Notes under the pieces: model-generated | What the model saw: the letters and a program-made list of their open reading frames with translations, nothing else | What the model was told of the DNA's origin: nothing | Databases searched by the model: none | Assembly: GCA_963766605.1 (NCBI GenBank) | Contig: CAVYAT010000003.1 | Span: 186,001-250,000 of the forward strand | Reading direction: 5' to 3' | Length of the DNA: 64,000 nt | From: AC-49 sp963766605 | Lineage (GTDB): Bacteria; Actinomycetota; Thermoleophilia; Solirubrobacterales; Solirubrobacteraceae | Part shown: in pieces, positions 23,100 to 32,264 of the stretch | Numbering within the stretch: the stretch's first letter is position 1 | Layout of the letters: every line of letters starts with the position of its first letter | Position numbers and translations under genes: made by a program

Positions 23100-24411
23100 C
23101 GCGCGAATGCAGCTCCGCAAGCGTCTCGCGGCGCACGACCAGCCTCGCGTCGCCGTCGGACACGAACACGATCGGCGCCCGTGGGACGCCGTTGTAGGTG
23201 TTGGCCATCGAGTAGCCATAGGCCCCGGTCGCCGGGGTGACGATCACGTCGCCGACCTGCGGATCGGGGAGGTCGGCGTCGGCGACGATCACGTCACTTG
23301 ACTCGCAGTGCATGCCGACCAGGACACACGACGCGCCCTCGGGTGGCGGGGCGCCGAATCGGTCGGCGACGTGCGCCTCGTAGCGCGCGCCGTACATCAT
23401 CGGCCGCAGGTTGTCGGCCATCCCGCCGTCGACGGCGACGTAGCGGCGCACGTTCGTCTTCACCGACTGCACCGTGTAGAGCGTCACCGTCGAGTGGGCG
23501 ACGAGCGCCCGGCCCGGCTCGTCGACGATCCGCACGCCGTCGCCGAACACCTCGCGCACCGTCTCGACCTTGACCCGCGCGTAGTCGGCGTAGGACGGCG
23601 GCGCCGGGTCGCTCGCCGTGTACTGGACGCCGAGCCCACCGCCGAGATTGACCTCCGCGAACGGAGGGCCGCCTGAGGTGGGTTCCCTGGCCACACTCCC
23701 CAGCTCGCGGATCGCCTCGACCGCCCGGCGAAACGGATCGAGCTCGAGGATCTGCGACCCGATGTGCATGTGCACGCCCTCGAGGTCCAGCAGTTCCGAC
23801 GCGCGCAGCCGCGCGATCGCCACGCCGACGTCCGCGCCGCCGAGGCCGAACTTCGAGTCGGCCTGGCCGGTCGAGATCTTGTCGTGGGTGTCGCCGCGAA
23901 CGTCGGGGTTGACGCGGATCGACACCGGCTGGCGCCCGCGCCCATCGGCGCGCACCACCCCCTCGAGCCGCGCGATCTCGTCGAGGTTGTCGACCACGAT
24001 GTGGCGCACGCCGGCCGCACGCGCCGCGCGCAGGTCGTCGAGCCGCTTGGCGTTGCCATGCAGGTGGATCCGCTCGCCCGGGAAGCCGGCGGCCAGCGCC
24101 AGCTCGAGCTCGCCGGCCGACGCGACGTCGCAGCCGAGCCCCTCCTCACACAGCACGCGCATGACCGCCGTGCACGGAAACGCCTTGGACGCGAACACGA
24201 TCTCGGCGTGGTCGGTGTAGGCGGCGAACGCGTCGACGAACGCCCGCGAGCGCGCGCGCAGGTCGTCGGGGCAGACGACGTAGGCCGGCGTCCCGAACTC
24301 GCGCGCGACTTCGACGAGGTCGCAGCCGCCGACCTCGATGTGGCCGGCGTCGGTCACCCCGCTGTCGAGCGGGAAGACCGGCGAGAGTTGCTTGATCGAT
24401 GGGGCGCCCAC
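23092..24411 (-). CDS. lysA: Diaminopimelate decarboxylase
   Basis: A 439-residue fold-III PLP enzyme that makes L-lysine from meso-diaminopimelate. The PLP lysine is in IVFASKAFPC (about residue 75). HMHIGSQI, NLGGGLGVQY and VDEPGRALVA line the cofactor phosphate site. The C-terminal barrel holds VGMHCESSDVIV with the conserved catalytic Cys, and ATGAYGYSMANTYNG. Length is typical. It starts 15 bp after lgt and overlaps hom, placing lysine and threonine synthesis in one transcript. Confidence 0.96.
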   Translation of the reverse strand: MGAPSIKQLSPVFPLDSGVTDAGHIEVGGCDLVEVAREFGTPAYVVCPDDLRARSRAFVDAFAAYTDHAEIVFASKAFPCTAVMRVLCEEGLGCDVASAGELELALAAGFPGERIHLHGNAKRLDDLRAARAAGVRHIVVDNLDEIARLEGVVRADGRGRQPVSIRVNPDVRGDTHDKISTGQADSKFGLGGADVGVAIARLRASELLDLEGVHMHIGSQILELDPFRRAVEAIRELGSVAREPTSGGPPFAEVNLGGGLGVQYTASDPAPPSYADYARVKVETVREVFGDGVRIVDEPGRALVAHSTVTLYTVQSVKTNVRRYVAVDGGMADNLRPMMYGARYEAHVADRFGAPPPEGASCVLVGMHCESSDVIVADADLPDPQVGDVIVTPATGAYGYSMANTYNGVPRAPIVFVSDGDARLVVRRETLAELHSRDV

Positions 24412-24426
24412 GGCGCGCGGATCATC

Positions 24427-25191
24427 TCAGGCAGTCGCGACCCGCGGCGACCAGCCACCGCGGCGCGACAGAACCCACAGCCAGATCCCGCCGCCGACGA
24501 ACATCGCGACGCTCTCGAGCTGCGGCGCCGTGAGCCCGAGCAGAACCGAGTCGTTGCGACGGATGAACTCGACGAGAAAGCGCTCGAGCCCCGCCCCGAC
24601 GAGATAGATACCGAACACGACGCCCGGACGGTAGCGGTCGCGCAGCACCCACAGCGCCCACGCCAGCAGGCACATGGTCAGCGTTTCGTAGATCGGCGTC
24701 GGGTGGACCTTGACCTTGGTCGGCACCGTCCCGTGCGGGTAGGCCATCGCCCACGGGCCGTTCCACGGGATCCCGTAGTCGCCGTCGCCCGATACCTGGC
24801 AGCCGATGCGGCCGATCGCGTAGCCGAGCGCCAACGGCGCCGCGCACATGTCGAGCAGCGTCAGATTGACCATCCTGCGCCAGTGCGCCCACAGCAGAAC
24901 CCCGAGAGCTCCGCCGATCGCGCCGCCGTACCAGACCAGGCCCGAGCCGCCGAAGATGTTGCCGAACAGGTCGTGCTTGACCGAGTCGTAGTTCTGGACG
25001 ATGAAGTAGACGCGGGCGCCGATCAGCCCGCCGAGAAGGGCGGCGAACACGATCTCGTAGGCCCAGTCGACCGGCTTGCCGAGCTCCTTCAGCCGCCGCG
25101 CGACGACCAGCCCGGCGGCGACGAATCCGGCCGCGAAGCAGATCCCGAAGGTCTTGATCGAGATGCCGAACAGATGAATCTGCGGCTGCAT
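24427..25191 (-). CDS. lgt: Prolipoprotein diacylglyceryl transferase
   Basis: A 254-residue membrane enzyme that moves diacylglycerol from phosphatidylglycerol to the lipobox Cys of prolipoproteins. About seven membrane helices are visible. The Lgt signature is present as GRIGCQVSGDGDYGIP, with HPTPIYE and FLVEFIRRND further on. Likely clients in this window are the lipoproteins at 17038, 32265 and 34747. TACGCT lies 7 nt before the ATG, so it probably heads a leaderless lgt-lysA-hom-thrC-thrB transcript. Confidence 0.95.
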   Translation of the reverse strand: MQPQIHLFGISIKTFGICFAAGFVAAGLVVARRLKELGKPVDWAYEIVFAALLGGLIGARVYFIVQNYDSVKHDLFGNIFGGSGLVWYGGAIGGALGVLLWAHWRRMVNLTLLDMCAAPLALGYAIGRIGCQVSGDGDYGIPWNGPWAMAYPHGTVPTKVKVHPTPIYETLTMCLLAWALWVLRDRYRPGVVFGIYLVGAGLERFLVEFIRRNDSVLLGLTAPQLESVAMFVGGGIWLWVLSRRGGWSPRVATA

Positions 25192-25198
25192 CGCGGTC

Positions 25199-25204
25199 AG
25201 CGTA
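25199..25204 (-). promoter_or_regulatory. -10 box (TACGCT) for lgt operon
   Basis: TACGCT on the minus strand is separated by 7 nt from the lgt ATG. The spacing fits transcription starting at the A of the start codon. No strong -35 is seen. Confidence 0.5.
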
Positions 25205-25263
25205 GTCCAGCGCAGGCGACAACGGGCGCAGCAGGGACGCGCGCTCTGCCAACATGGACGCAG

Positions 25264-26193
25264 ATGCCCAGTCCCAAGTCATTCGGCCGGGACACCGGCC
25301 TTCAGGCCCGCATGGCGCTCACCCTCGGCCTGCTCGCGCTGCTGTACCTCGTGTTCGTCGGGGTGCTGTTCGCCGCTGGCGCCAGCGGGATCACGATCGG
25401 CCTGGTGGCGGTCGGGCTGCTGGTGTTCCAGTTCTTCGCCTCCGACGAGATCGCGCTGCGCGCCGTCGGCGCCCACGAGGTGACGCCCCAGCAGGCGCCG
25501 CAGCTGCACGGGATCATCGACCGCCTGTGCGTGCAGGCCGACATCCCCAAGCCGAAGGTCGCGGTCATGGACACCGTGATGCCCAACGCGTTCGCCATGG
25601 GCCGCACGCCCAAGGCCGCCACGGTCTGCGCGACGACCGGGATCATGGAGATGCTCGAGCCGGCCGAGCTCGAGGCGGTACTGGCCCACGAGGTGACCCA
25701 CATCGTCAACCGCGACGTGGCGATCATGACCCTGGCCAGTTTCTTCGCGTCGGTCGCGGCGATGATCGTCCAGTTCGGACTGCTGTTCGGCGGCGGCTAT
25801 GGCGGCGGCCGCGACGACGAGGGCAACGACATCATCTTCGTGATCCTGATCTCGGCGATCGTGTGGGTGATCTCGTTCTTCCTGATGCGGATGCTGTCGC
25901 GCTACCGCGAGTTCGCCGCCGACCGCGGGTCGGCGATCATCACCGGCCGCCCGAGCGCGCTCGCCTCGGCGCTGGTCAAGATCGACGGCCGGCTCAACCC
26001 TGCCGACGACCGCGCCCGGATCCCGACCCAGGACCTCCGCGCCGCCGAAGGCCTGGCCGCGTTCTTCATCATCCCGCCGGTCGTCAAGGGCTCGCTGCTC
26101 GCGGCGTTCGCCACGCACCCGTCGCTTGAGAAGCGCCTCGAGGCGCTGAGCCGCTTCGAGTCCCAGCTCCAGGGCTCGCGGGTCGCCGCCTGA
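25264..26193 (+). CDS. htpX: HtpX-like membrane zinc metalloprotease
   Basis: A 309-residue M48-family protease. Two N-terminal membrane helices (about 15-60) are followed by the zinc site AVLAHEVTHIVNRD (HExxH), two more helices around 160-205, and the third ligand region SRYREFAADRGSA. HtpX degrades damaged membrane proteins. The ATG at 25264 gives the family's usual N-terminus; the frame is open far upstream by chance. Its stop overlaps the pspAB start (TGATG), linking membrane quality control to the Psp envelope response. Confidence 0.94.
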   Translation: MPSPKSFGRDTGLQARMALTLGLLALLYLVFVGVLFAAGASGITIGLVAVGLLVFQFFASDEIALRAVGAHEVTPQQAPQLHGIIDRLCVQADIPKPKVAVMDTVMPNAFAMGRTPKAATVCATTGIMEMLEPAELEAVLAHEVTHIVNRDVAIMTLASFFASVAAMIVQFGLLFGGGYGGGRDDEGNDIIFVILISAIVWVISFFLMRMLSRYREFAADRGSAIITGRPSALASALVKIDGRLNPADDRARIPTQDLRAAEGLAAFFIIPPVVKGSLLAAFATHPSLEKRLEALSRFESQLQGSRVAA

Positions 26194-26768
26194 TGGGCGT
26201 CTTCGACACGCTGCTCGGCCGCGGCAAGACGACCAAGCCGGCCAAGCAGGACCGGCTGTTCGCGCTGTCGACCGCCTACATCACGCTCCAGGCCAGTCAG
26301 GGCATCGCGACGACCGGCACCGCGGCGATCGTCTTCCAGGCCCTGGCGACGGCCGACTTCCGCCAGATCGTCACGGAGATGGAGGAGGTCGTGAAGGGCA
26401 CCGGCGAGGAGACCGGGACGGCTGTCTCGACCAGCGACGACGAGTTCGGGTACCGCTGGATGGTGCTCAAGGATCCCGACACCGAGGATCTCGTCGTCGG
26501 CGTCAACGCCGTCTCCGACGCGCTGGCCGTCGGTGGCTACTCCGACCGCGTGCTGTGTGCGGTGTTCGCGTTCACCGACTCCGAGCAGCGGCCGCTGTAC
26601 CTGATCTACAACTACAAGCGCGGGTCCTGGTACCCGTTCATCCCGCAGGGTGCGGACAAGCAGCGCTCGACCGAGCGCGAGCTCCAGCTCAAGGCGGTGA
26701 TCGGCGACGAGCTGCCGATCGAGCCCGAGCTCGAGCGCTGGTTCCCGCTGTGGGGCATTCCGATCTGA
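26193..26768 (+). CDS. pspAB: PspA-associated protein PspAB
   Basis: A 191-residue soluble protein of the PspAB family. It begins MGVFDTLLGR and keeps RLFALSTAYITLQ, DEFGYRWMVLKD and YLIYNYKRGSWYPF. The family is known from genomes that encode PspA, usually beside htpX; its biochemical role is not known. Translation is coupled to htpX by a 1 bp overlap. The matching pspA-pspAA genes are 6 kb away at 32654-33747. Confidence 0.88.
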   Translation: MGVFDTLLGRGKTTKPAKQDRLFALSTAYITLQASQGIATTGTAAIVFQALATADFRQIVTEMEEVVKGTGEETGTAVSTSDDEFGYRWMVLKDPDTEDLVVGVNAVSDALAVGGYSDRVLCAVFAFTDSEQRPLYLIYNYKRGSWYPFIPQGADKQRSTERELQLKAVIGDELPIEPELERWFPLWGIPI

Positions 26769-26796
26769 TCCTGGCCGCCCGGTAGCCTCGCGCTCG

Positions 26797-27576
26797 ATGC
26801 CGACCACCTGGTCGCAGGGCGACTACCCGTCGATGGCCGAGCGCCTGCTCCCCGCTGCCGAGCTGGTCGTCGACCACGCCGCGATCACGTTCGGCGAGCG
26901 CGTACTCGATGTCGCCTGCGGAACCGGCAACGCGGCGCTGCTGGCCGCCCGTCACGGCGCCGACGTCGACGGCGTCGACATCGAGCCGGCGCTGCTGACG
27001 ATCGCCGGCGAGCGCGCCCGCGAGGTCGGCGTGCGCGTGCACTGGCACCGCGGCGAGGCCGAGGCGCTCGACGTCGCCGACGGCGAGTTCGACGCGGTGC
27101 TGTCGGTGTTCGGGGCGATGTACGCAGCGGATCACGAGGCGGCGGCCGGCGAGCTGGCCCGCGCATGCGCGCCCGACGGCCGCGTCGTGCTCGCGTCGTG
27201 GACGCCCGGGTCGTTCATGCCGAAGCTCGGCGGCGTGTTCGCGCCCTATCTGCCGCCGCCGCCCGAGGGCTCGAGCCCGCCCTCGCGCTGGGGCGATCCC
27301 GACGCGCTGGCGCAGCTGCTGGCCGGCGCCGGCCTGAGGACGGGGTCCTCACGCCGCGAGCGCCTGATGCTGGAGTTCGACTCGCGCCACGACGCCGCCC
27401 ACTTCCTTGTCGACACCGCAGGCCACGTCGTCTCTGAGCGCCGCAGGCTGCAGGCCGAGGGACGCTGGACCGATCTGCTGGCCGACGTCAGCGTGCTCGT
27501 CGCCGAGGAGGATCGGGGCCGGGCGGGCCGGGCGGTGCTGGAGTGCGAGTTTCTGCTGTCCTTGGCGCAGAAATGA
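26797..27576 (+). CDS. SAM-dependent class I methyltransferase
   Basis: A 259-residue Rossmann-type methyltransferase. Motif I is VLDVACGTGNAALLA (about residue 40), the ribose-binding acidic residue follows in DGVDIEPALL, and later motifs are FDAVLSVFGAMY and GRVVLASWTPGSFM. The substrate is unknown; the family includes small-molecule and quinone/sterol methylases. TAGCCT lies 8 nt before the ATG. The next gene, an alcohol dehydrogenase, overlaps by 4 bp and is co-translated. Confidence 0.88.
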   Translation: MPTTWSQGDYPSMAERLLPAAELVVDHAAITFGERVLDVACGTGNAALLAARHGADVDGVDIEPALLTIAGERAREVGVRVHWHRGEAEALDVADGEFDAVLSVFGAMYAADHEAAAGELARACAPDGRVVLASWTPGSFMPKLGGVFAPYLPPPPEGSSPPSRWGDPDALAQLLAGAGLRTGSSRRERLMLEFDSRHDAAHFLVDTAGHVVSERRRLQAEGRWTDLLADVSVLVAEEDRGRAGRAVLECEFLLSLAQK

Positions 27577-28676
27577 GGATCACTGCGGCGATCGTGGAGC
27601 GCGCGGGCGCACCGTTCGAGCTGGCCGACGTCGAGCTCGGCGAGCCACGCGCCGACGAGGTCGTCGTCGAGATCGCCGCGTCGGGCATCTGCCACACCGA
27701 CCTGATCGCGCAGTCCGGCCTGTTCCCGACGCCTCTGCCCGCGGTTCTCGGCCACGAGGGCGCGGGCACGGTGACCGCGGTCGGCGCCGCGGTGACGAGC
27801 GTCGCGGTCGGCGACCGGGTCGCGATGAGCTACGACTCGTGCGGCCACTGCCCCACCTGCTCGGCGAGCCGCCCCACGTACTGCCACGAGTTCTTCGCGC
27901 GCAACTTCCTCGCGCAGCGCCTCGACGGCACAACGACGCTGACGCGACCCGGCGCCGACCTCCACGCGCCGTTCTTCGGCCAGTCGAGCTTCGCCACCCA
28001 CGCGATCTGCCACGAGCGCAGCCTGGCCCGCATCGCCGACGACATCCCGTTCGAGCTCGTGGCGCCGTTCGGCTGCGGGGTCCAGACCGGCGCGGGGTCG
28101 GTGCTCAACGCGCTGGCCCCGGATCCGGGCGCGACGATCGTCATCGTCGGCGCGGGCGGCGTCGGCCTGTCGGCGGTCATGGGCGCGCGCATCGCCCAGT
28201 GCGCGACGATCGTCGCGGTCGACCTCGACGCGTCGCGCCTGCAGCTCGCCGCCGAGCTCGGCGCGACCGACACGGTGCACGTGGAGCCCGGTGTCGATCC
28301 GGTCGCCGCGGTCGGCGACCTCGTGCCCGGAGGAGCGCCCTATGTGCTCGAATGCTCGGGCAGTCCCGACGCGCTGCGTCAATCGATCGCGATGCTCGGC
28401 CCGGCGGGGATCTGCGGGATCGTCGGCGCGCCGGCCGACGGGACGCGTGTCGACTTCGACGTCAACGAGGTCCTGGCGGCCGGCCGCACGATCCGCGGCA
28501 TCGTCGAGGGCGAGAGCGTGGTCGCCGACTTCATCCCGAAGCTGATCGATCTGTGGCGCGACGGCGAGTTCCCGATCGACCGCCTGGTGACGACGTTCGG
28601 GTTCGACCAGATCAACGAAGCCGTCGCGCGGATGCACGACGGCTCGGTGGTCAAGCCCGTGCTGTTGATGCGCTAG
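27573..28676 (+). CDS. Zinc-dependent alcohol dehydrogenase
   Basis: A 367-residue medium-chain dehydrogenase. Catalytic zinc ligands are in GICHTDL and GHEGAGTV with a Cys in FGCGVQTGAG; the structural zinc site is CGHCPTCSASRPTYC. The NAD-binding loop is VIVGAGGVGLSAV and an Asp in AVDLD suggests NAD rather than NADP. It resembles aryl-alcohol and class III-like dehydrogenases; the substrate is not clear. The start ATG overlaps the methyltransferase stop (ATGA). Its stop overlaps the convergent LysE gene by 4 bp. Confidence 0.92.
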   Translation: MRITAAIVERAGAPFELADVELGEPRADEVVVEIAASGICHTDLIAQSGLFPTPLPAVLGHEGAGTVTAVGAAVTSVAVGDRVAMSYDSCGHCPTCSASRPTYCHEFFARNFLAQRLDGTTTLTRPGADLHAPFFGQSSFATHAICHERSLARIADDIPFELVAPFGCGVQTGAGSVLNALAPDPGATIVIVGAGGVGLSAVMGARIAQCATIVAVDLDASRLQLAAELGATDTVHVEPGVDPVAAVGDLVPGGAPYVLECSGSPDALRQSIAMLGPAGICGIVGAPADGTRVDFDVNEVLAAGRTIRGIVEGESVVADFIPKLIDLWRDGEFPIDRLVTTFGFDQINEAVARMHDGSVVKPVLLMR

Positions 28677-29284
28677 CGGGTCTCGAAGACGAGGCGGACG
28701 CCGAGGGCGACGAGCACGGCGCCGCACACCTGGCGAACGCGGGTCATCCAGCGCGCGAGGAACGCATCGGCCGCGTGGGCGACCAGCGTCGCGATCAGCG
28801 AGTACCAGGCCAGGTCGAGCACGACGAGCAGCAGCCCCATGGCAATGCTCGCGACGAGGATCGACTGGCCGTGGGGCACGAACTGCGGGAACAACGCGAC
28901 GAAGAACACGGCCAGCTTGGGGTTGGCGATCGCCGTCGTCACGCCGTCGCGATAGGCGGAGCGCGACCAGCGCGGCGGCGCGATCTCGGCCCCGCGATCG
29001 TCGCCGCGATGGCGCAGCGCGGCGATGCCCATGACGATCAGCACGGCGGCGCCCACAAGCTTGACGGCCGTGAAGACGACGGCCGAGGCGGCGACGACCG
29101 TCGCCAGCCCGATCGCCGCGGCGACGGCCCACACGATGACGCCGGTCTCGTTGCCGATCGTCGTCGCCACCGCCGCTCGGCGCCCGTGCAGGGCGGCGCG
29201 GCGCACGACGAGCACCGTCGAGACCCCCGGGGTGACGGTCAGCAGTGCCGCGACGGGCAGGAAGTGCAGGAGCATCGTCAGCAC
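28673..29284 (-). CDS. LysE/RhtB-family exporter
   Basis: A 203-residue membrane protein with about six helices and the family N-terminal pattern LTVTPGVSTVLVVRRAALHG. A central GVTTAIANPKLAVFFVALFPQFV is the second conserved block. Members export amino acids or other small molecules; no substrate can be assigned. It starts 1 bp after the thiolase stop and is the last gene of the long minus-strand run. Confidence 0.88.
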   Translation of the reverse strand: MLTMLLHFLPVAALLTVTPGVSTVLVVRRAALHGRRAAVATTIGNETGVIVWAVAAAIGLATVVAASAVVFTAVKLVGAAVLIVMGIAALRHRGDDRGAEIAPPRWSRSAYRDGVTTAIANPKLAVFFVALFPQFVPHGQSILVASIAMGLLLVVLDLAWYSLIATLVAHAADAFLARWMTRVRQVCGAVLVALGVRLVFETR

Positions 29285-29285
29285 G

Positions 29286-30527
29286 TCAGTCGCCCCACTG
29301 CGGATTCTCGAGGACCATCGCCACTCCCTGACCCGATCCGACGCACACGCCCAGGATGCCGTAGCGGGCCCCGCGCTCGCGCAGCTCGGTGGCCAGCGTC
29401 AGCACGTAGCGCGTGCCCGATGAGCCGAACGGGTGGCCGATCGCGACCGCGCCTCCGTTGGGGTTGAGCTTCTCGTCGGGGACCTCGAAGCCGCCGAGCT
29501 GGTCGGGCAGCTCGCGCAGGACGCCGAGCGCCTGGGCCGAGAATGCCTCGTGGACCTCCCAGACGTCGATGTCGCCGGGCTCCAGGCGGGCACGCTGAAG
29601 CGCCTTGGCCATCGCCCACGCCGGCGCGATACCCATGAACTGCGGGTCCAGGGCGTGGGTCGCGGACGAGACGACGCGGGCCAGCGGCTCGATGCCGAGC
29701 TCGGCTGCCGCCTCGCCGCCGGCCAGCACCACCGCGCTCGCCCCGTCGTTGAGCGGCGACGAGTTGCCGGCCGTCATCTGCGTCGTTCCCGGCTGCGGCG
29801 CCAGCGCGGCCAGGGCCTCGGCCGTCGTGTCGTCGCGGATCCCCTCGTCGTGCTCGAAGGAGCGCTGCGGGGTGCGGCGTGTGGCGGCGATCGTCACCGG
29901 GTGGATCTCCTTGGCCAGGCGGCCGCTGTCGCGCGCCGCCGCCGCGTGACGCTGGGAGCGCAGCGCAAACGCGTCGATCTCCTCGCGTGTCAGGCCGTAC
30001 CTGTCGGCGACGTTCTGTGCGGTGTTGATCATCGCCACGTAGACGTCGCGCGCCAGCAGGCTCGGGTTCGGCGGCCCGCCGGCGCCCGACCACATCGTGT
30101 CGAGGATCAGCCGTGGGCCACGCGGGCCAAACGGCGCCTCGTCCTTCATCAGCGCCCACCCGGAGCGCGACATCGATTCGACGCCGCCGGCCAGCCCGAC
30201 GCGCAGCTCGTCGCAGCGGATCGCGTGGGCGATCATGATCGCGCCGCTCAGCGACGACGCGCAGAAGCGGTTGACGGTGACCGCCGGAACCGAGTCCGGG
30301 AAGCCCGCCGCCAGCGCCGCCCAGCGACCGACGTCGCCCATCCCCTCGTGGGCGACATTGACGCAGCCGGCGGTGATGTCCTCGATGCGGTCAAGCTCGA
30401 CGCCGACGTGCTCGCAGGCGGCGACCATCGTCTGGCCGAGCAGGTCGTCGGTGCGCAGGTGCGACAGCGACCCGCCGTAGCGCCCGACCGGTGTGCGTAC
30501 GCCGCCGAGAACGAATGCGTCGGTCAT
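29286..30527 (-). CDS. Thiolase (acetyl-CoA acyltransferase)
   Basis: A 413-residue thiolase I/II-type enzyme. The nucleophilic Cys is in VNRFCASSLSGA (about residue 89), the active-site His in AIGHPFGSSGTR and the second Cys in GVCVGSGQG. NEAF is replaced by HEAFSAQ, a known variant in degradative thiolases. It cleaves or condenses 3-ketoacyl-CoA; the pathway is unclear since no hydratase or dehydrogenase is adjacent. Its ATG overlaps the preceding small secreted-protein gene (ATGA). Confidence 0.92.
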   Translation of the reverse strand: MTDAFVLGGVRTPVGRYGGSLSHLRTDDLLGQTMVAACEHVGVELDRIEDITAGCVNVAHEGMGDVGRWAALAAGFPDSVPAVTVNRFCASSLSGAIMIAHAIRCDELRVGLAGGVESMSRSGWALMKDEAPFGPRGPRLILDTMWSGAGGPPNPSLLARDVYVAMINTAQNVADRYGLTREEIDAFALRSQRHAAAARDSGRLAKEIHPVTIAATRRTPQRSFEHDEGIRDDTTAEALAALAPQPGTTQMTAGNSSPLNDGASAVVLAGGEAAAELGIEPLARVVSSATHALDPQFMGIAPAWAMAKALQRARLEPGDIDVWEVHEAFSAQALGVLRELPDQLGGFEVPDEKLNPNGGAVAIGHPFGSSGTRYVLTLATELRERGARYGILGVCVGSGQGVAMVLENPQWGD

Positions 30528-30886
30528 GGTCGCCCCGGATTACACTGCGCCGCCACTGTTCCCGCCAGGCCGACGTCGGGCCGCCACGCTTCGAGGTCCC
30601 ATGTCGGCTTGTCGTTGGCGTACTGCACGTGGCAGACGAACTGCCAGTACAGCGAGCGGTAGTCGGGCGCGCCGCCGCCGCCACGGCGGATCGCCTCGGC
30701 GAACGCGGCCCGCGGCGAACGCCCTGCTGTTCGCCGGCCGCACGTCGTCGGGCGCACGATGAGCCGCTTGCCCTCCGGCAGCATGATCCAGCGCGCGCTG
30801 GCGACCTGCGCCCCACACCAGGTGTGGGCGTGGGCGGCCGGGGCCAGCGCGGCGAACGCGACGAGTGCTGCGGCGGCGCGCTTCAC
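30524..30886 (-). CDS. Small secreted protein, unknown
   Basis: A 120-residue exported protein without a recognised family. The start is a GTG at 30886 overlapping the ferredoxin-reductase stop by 4 bp (GTGA), and it begins with a signal peptide (KRAAAALVAFAALAPAAHAH) probably cut after AHA. The mature part has four Cys (HTWCGAQ, RPTTCGRR, QFVCHVQY, AAQCNPG), which could form two disulfides, and a DYRSLYWQFVCHVQYAND block. Codon use and coupling to both neighbours support it as a real gene. Confidence 0.65.
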   Translation of the reverse strand: MKRAAAALVAFAALAPAAHAHTWCGAQVASARWIMLPEGKRLIVRPTTCGRRTAGRSPRAAFAEAIRRGGGGAPDYRSLYWQFVCHVQYANDKPTWDLEAWRPDVGLAGTVAAQCNPGRP

Positions 30887-31626
30887 GTGCCGCTCGGGCC
30901 GAAGCGCTCGGCGTGGATCTGCGACGGATCGTGTCCGGCGTCGACGAGCAGGTCGGCGACACGCTCCACGAACGGGGTGGGCCCGCAGACGTAGGCCCGG
31001 GGACGCTCGCCGGGCGACGACCCGACCGCCTCGAGCATCTCGGCGTCGACGCGCCGCGTCCAGCCGCTCCACTGTGGCGGCGCGCTGCGGGTCAGCGTGT
31101 GGTGGATGGACAGTCCGTCGGACTCGCCGAGCGCCATCAGCTCGCGGCGGTAGAGCACGTCCCCGGGGCCGCGTGTGGAGACCAGCAACCGCGCGTCGAC
31201 CGCGCTGCGCTGCGCCGCGCGGTGGCGCAGCATCGCCATCAGCGGGACGAGCCCCGAGCCGCCGGCGACGAGCAGCAGCGGCCCACCCTGGGCCACCTGC
31301 CACGTGAAATGGCCGCCGATCGGGCCGCGCAGCTCGAACTCGTCGCCGGCCTGTGCGTCGTCGACCAGATAGGGCGAGACCTCGCCGTCGTCCATCCGCT
31401 CGACGGTCAGCATGAGCCGGTCGGCTTCGGGCGGCGAGGCGATCGAGTACGAGCGCTGCGCCTGGTAGCCGTCCTCGGCGGTCAGGCGGATGTCGACGTG
31501 GTGGCCCGCGAGATGGCCGGGCCAGTCCTCGACGTCGAGCGTGATCGAGCGCGCCCGCGCCGTCTCGGCGACCACGTCGCGCACGGTCGCCAGGCGCCAC
31601 GTGATCGGCGCCCGCACCTCGGTCAT
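30883..31626 (-). CDS. Ferredoxin/flavodoxin reductase-like oxidoreductase
   Basis: A 247-residue FAD/NAD(P) reductase. The FAD-binding barrel has QRSYSIASPP, and MLTVERMDDGEVSPYL with the following DEFELRGPIGGHF completes the domain. The NAD(P) domain has LLVAGGSGLVPLMAMLRH and YVCGPTPFVERV. No 2Fe-2S domain is present, so it needs a separate redox partner. It starts 1 bp after the molybdopterin oxidoreductase gene; the same pairing occurs in many actinobacteria, so the two probably pass electrons to each other. Confidence 0.92.
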   Translation of the reverse strand: MTEVRAPITWRLATVRDVVAETARARSITLDVEDWPGHLAGHHVDIRLTAEDGYQAQRSYSIASPPEADRLMLTVERMDDGEVSPYLVDDAQAGDEFELRGPIGGHFTWQVAQGGPLLLVAGGSGLVPLMAMLRHRAAQRSAVDARLLVSTRGPGDVLYRRELMALGESDGLSIHHTLTRSAPPQWSGWTRRVDAEMLEAVGSSPGERPRAYVCGPTPFVERVADLLVDAGHDPSQIHAERFGPSGT

Positions 31627-31627
31627 G

Positions 31628-32233
31628 TCAGTCGCTCCAGTACCGCTGCTCGCGCCACGGGTCGCCGTAGTTGTGGTAGCCGGCCTCCTCCCAGAAGCCG
31701 GGCATGTCGTCGAGCGTCAGCGTCAGCTCCCGCACCCACTTGGCGCTCTTCCAGAAGTACAGGTGCGGAACCAGGAGCCGCGCCGGCCCGCCGTGCTCGG
31801 CGTGCAACGCCTCGCCCTCGAACGTGTGGACGATCCACGCCCGGCCGTCGCGCAGGTCGGCGAGCGGGACGTTGGTCGTGTAGCCGCCGTCGGAGGAGGC
31901 GGTGACGTAGTCGGCCTCCGTTCCGACGCCCTCCAGCAACGTGTCGACGGCGACACCGGTCCACGTCGTCCCGAGCTTGGACCACTTCGTCACGCAGTGG
32001 ATGTCGACGGTGAACGTCTCCTGCGGCATCGCCATGAACTCGGCCCACGGCCAGGTCAGCGGGGTGTCGACCGCGCCGCTGAGGGTCAGGCTCCACTCGT
32101 CGAGCGGGGTGCGCGGCGTCGGCCCGGCCGACAGCACGGGAAAGTCCTCGACGACGTATTGACCGGGCGGGACGCGCGACGGGTCGACCTCGTGGCGACG
32201 GCGCGCTCCGAAACCTCGCGTGATCGGCGACAT
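31628..32233 (-). CDS. Sulfite-oxidase-like molybdopterin oxidoreductase
   Basis: A 201-residue protein with the sulfite-oxidase/YedY molybdopterin fold. The molybdenum-binding Cys is in TVDIHCVTKWS (about residue 79). SSDGGYTTNVPL, GRAWIVHTFEG, HGGPARLLVPHLYFWKS and AKWVREL are conserved cofactor and core segments. No Tat signal or membrane helix is seen, so it is probably cytosolic. The substrate is unknown; sulfite or sulfoxides are possible. It precedes the ferredoxin-reductase-like gene and lies 31 bp after the cupredoxin. Confidence 0.9.
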   Translation of the reverse strand: MSPITRGFGARRRHEVDPSRVPPGQYVVEDFPVLSAGPTPRTPLDEWSLTLSGAVDTPLTWPWAEFMAMPQETFTVDIHCVTKWSKLGTTWTGVAVDTLLEGVGTEADYVTASSDGGYTTNVPLADLRDGRAWIVHTFEGEALHAEHGGPARLLVPHLYFWKSAKWVRELTLTLDDMPGFWEEAGYHNYGDPWREQRYWSD

Positions 32234-32264
32234 CGTGGGATATTGCCACGCCGGTCGCGGCGGC

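Noticed and set aside
24412..24426. Lysine riboswitch before lysA
   Set aside because: lysA is 15 bp after lgt in the same run, so there is no room for a leader.
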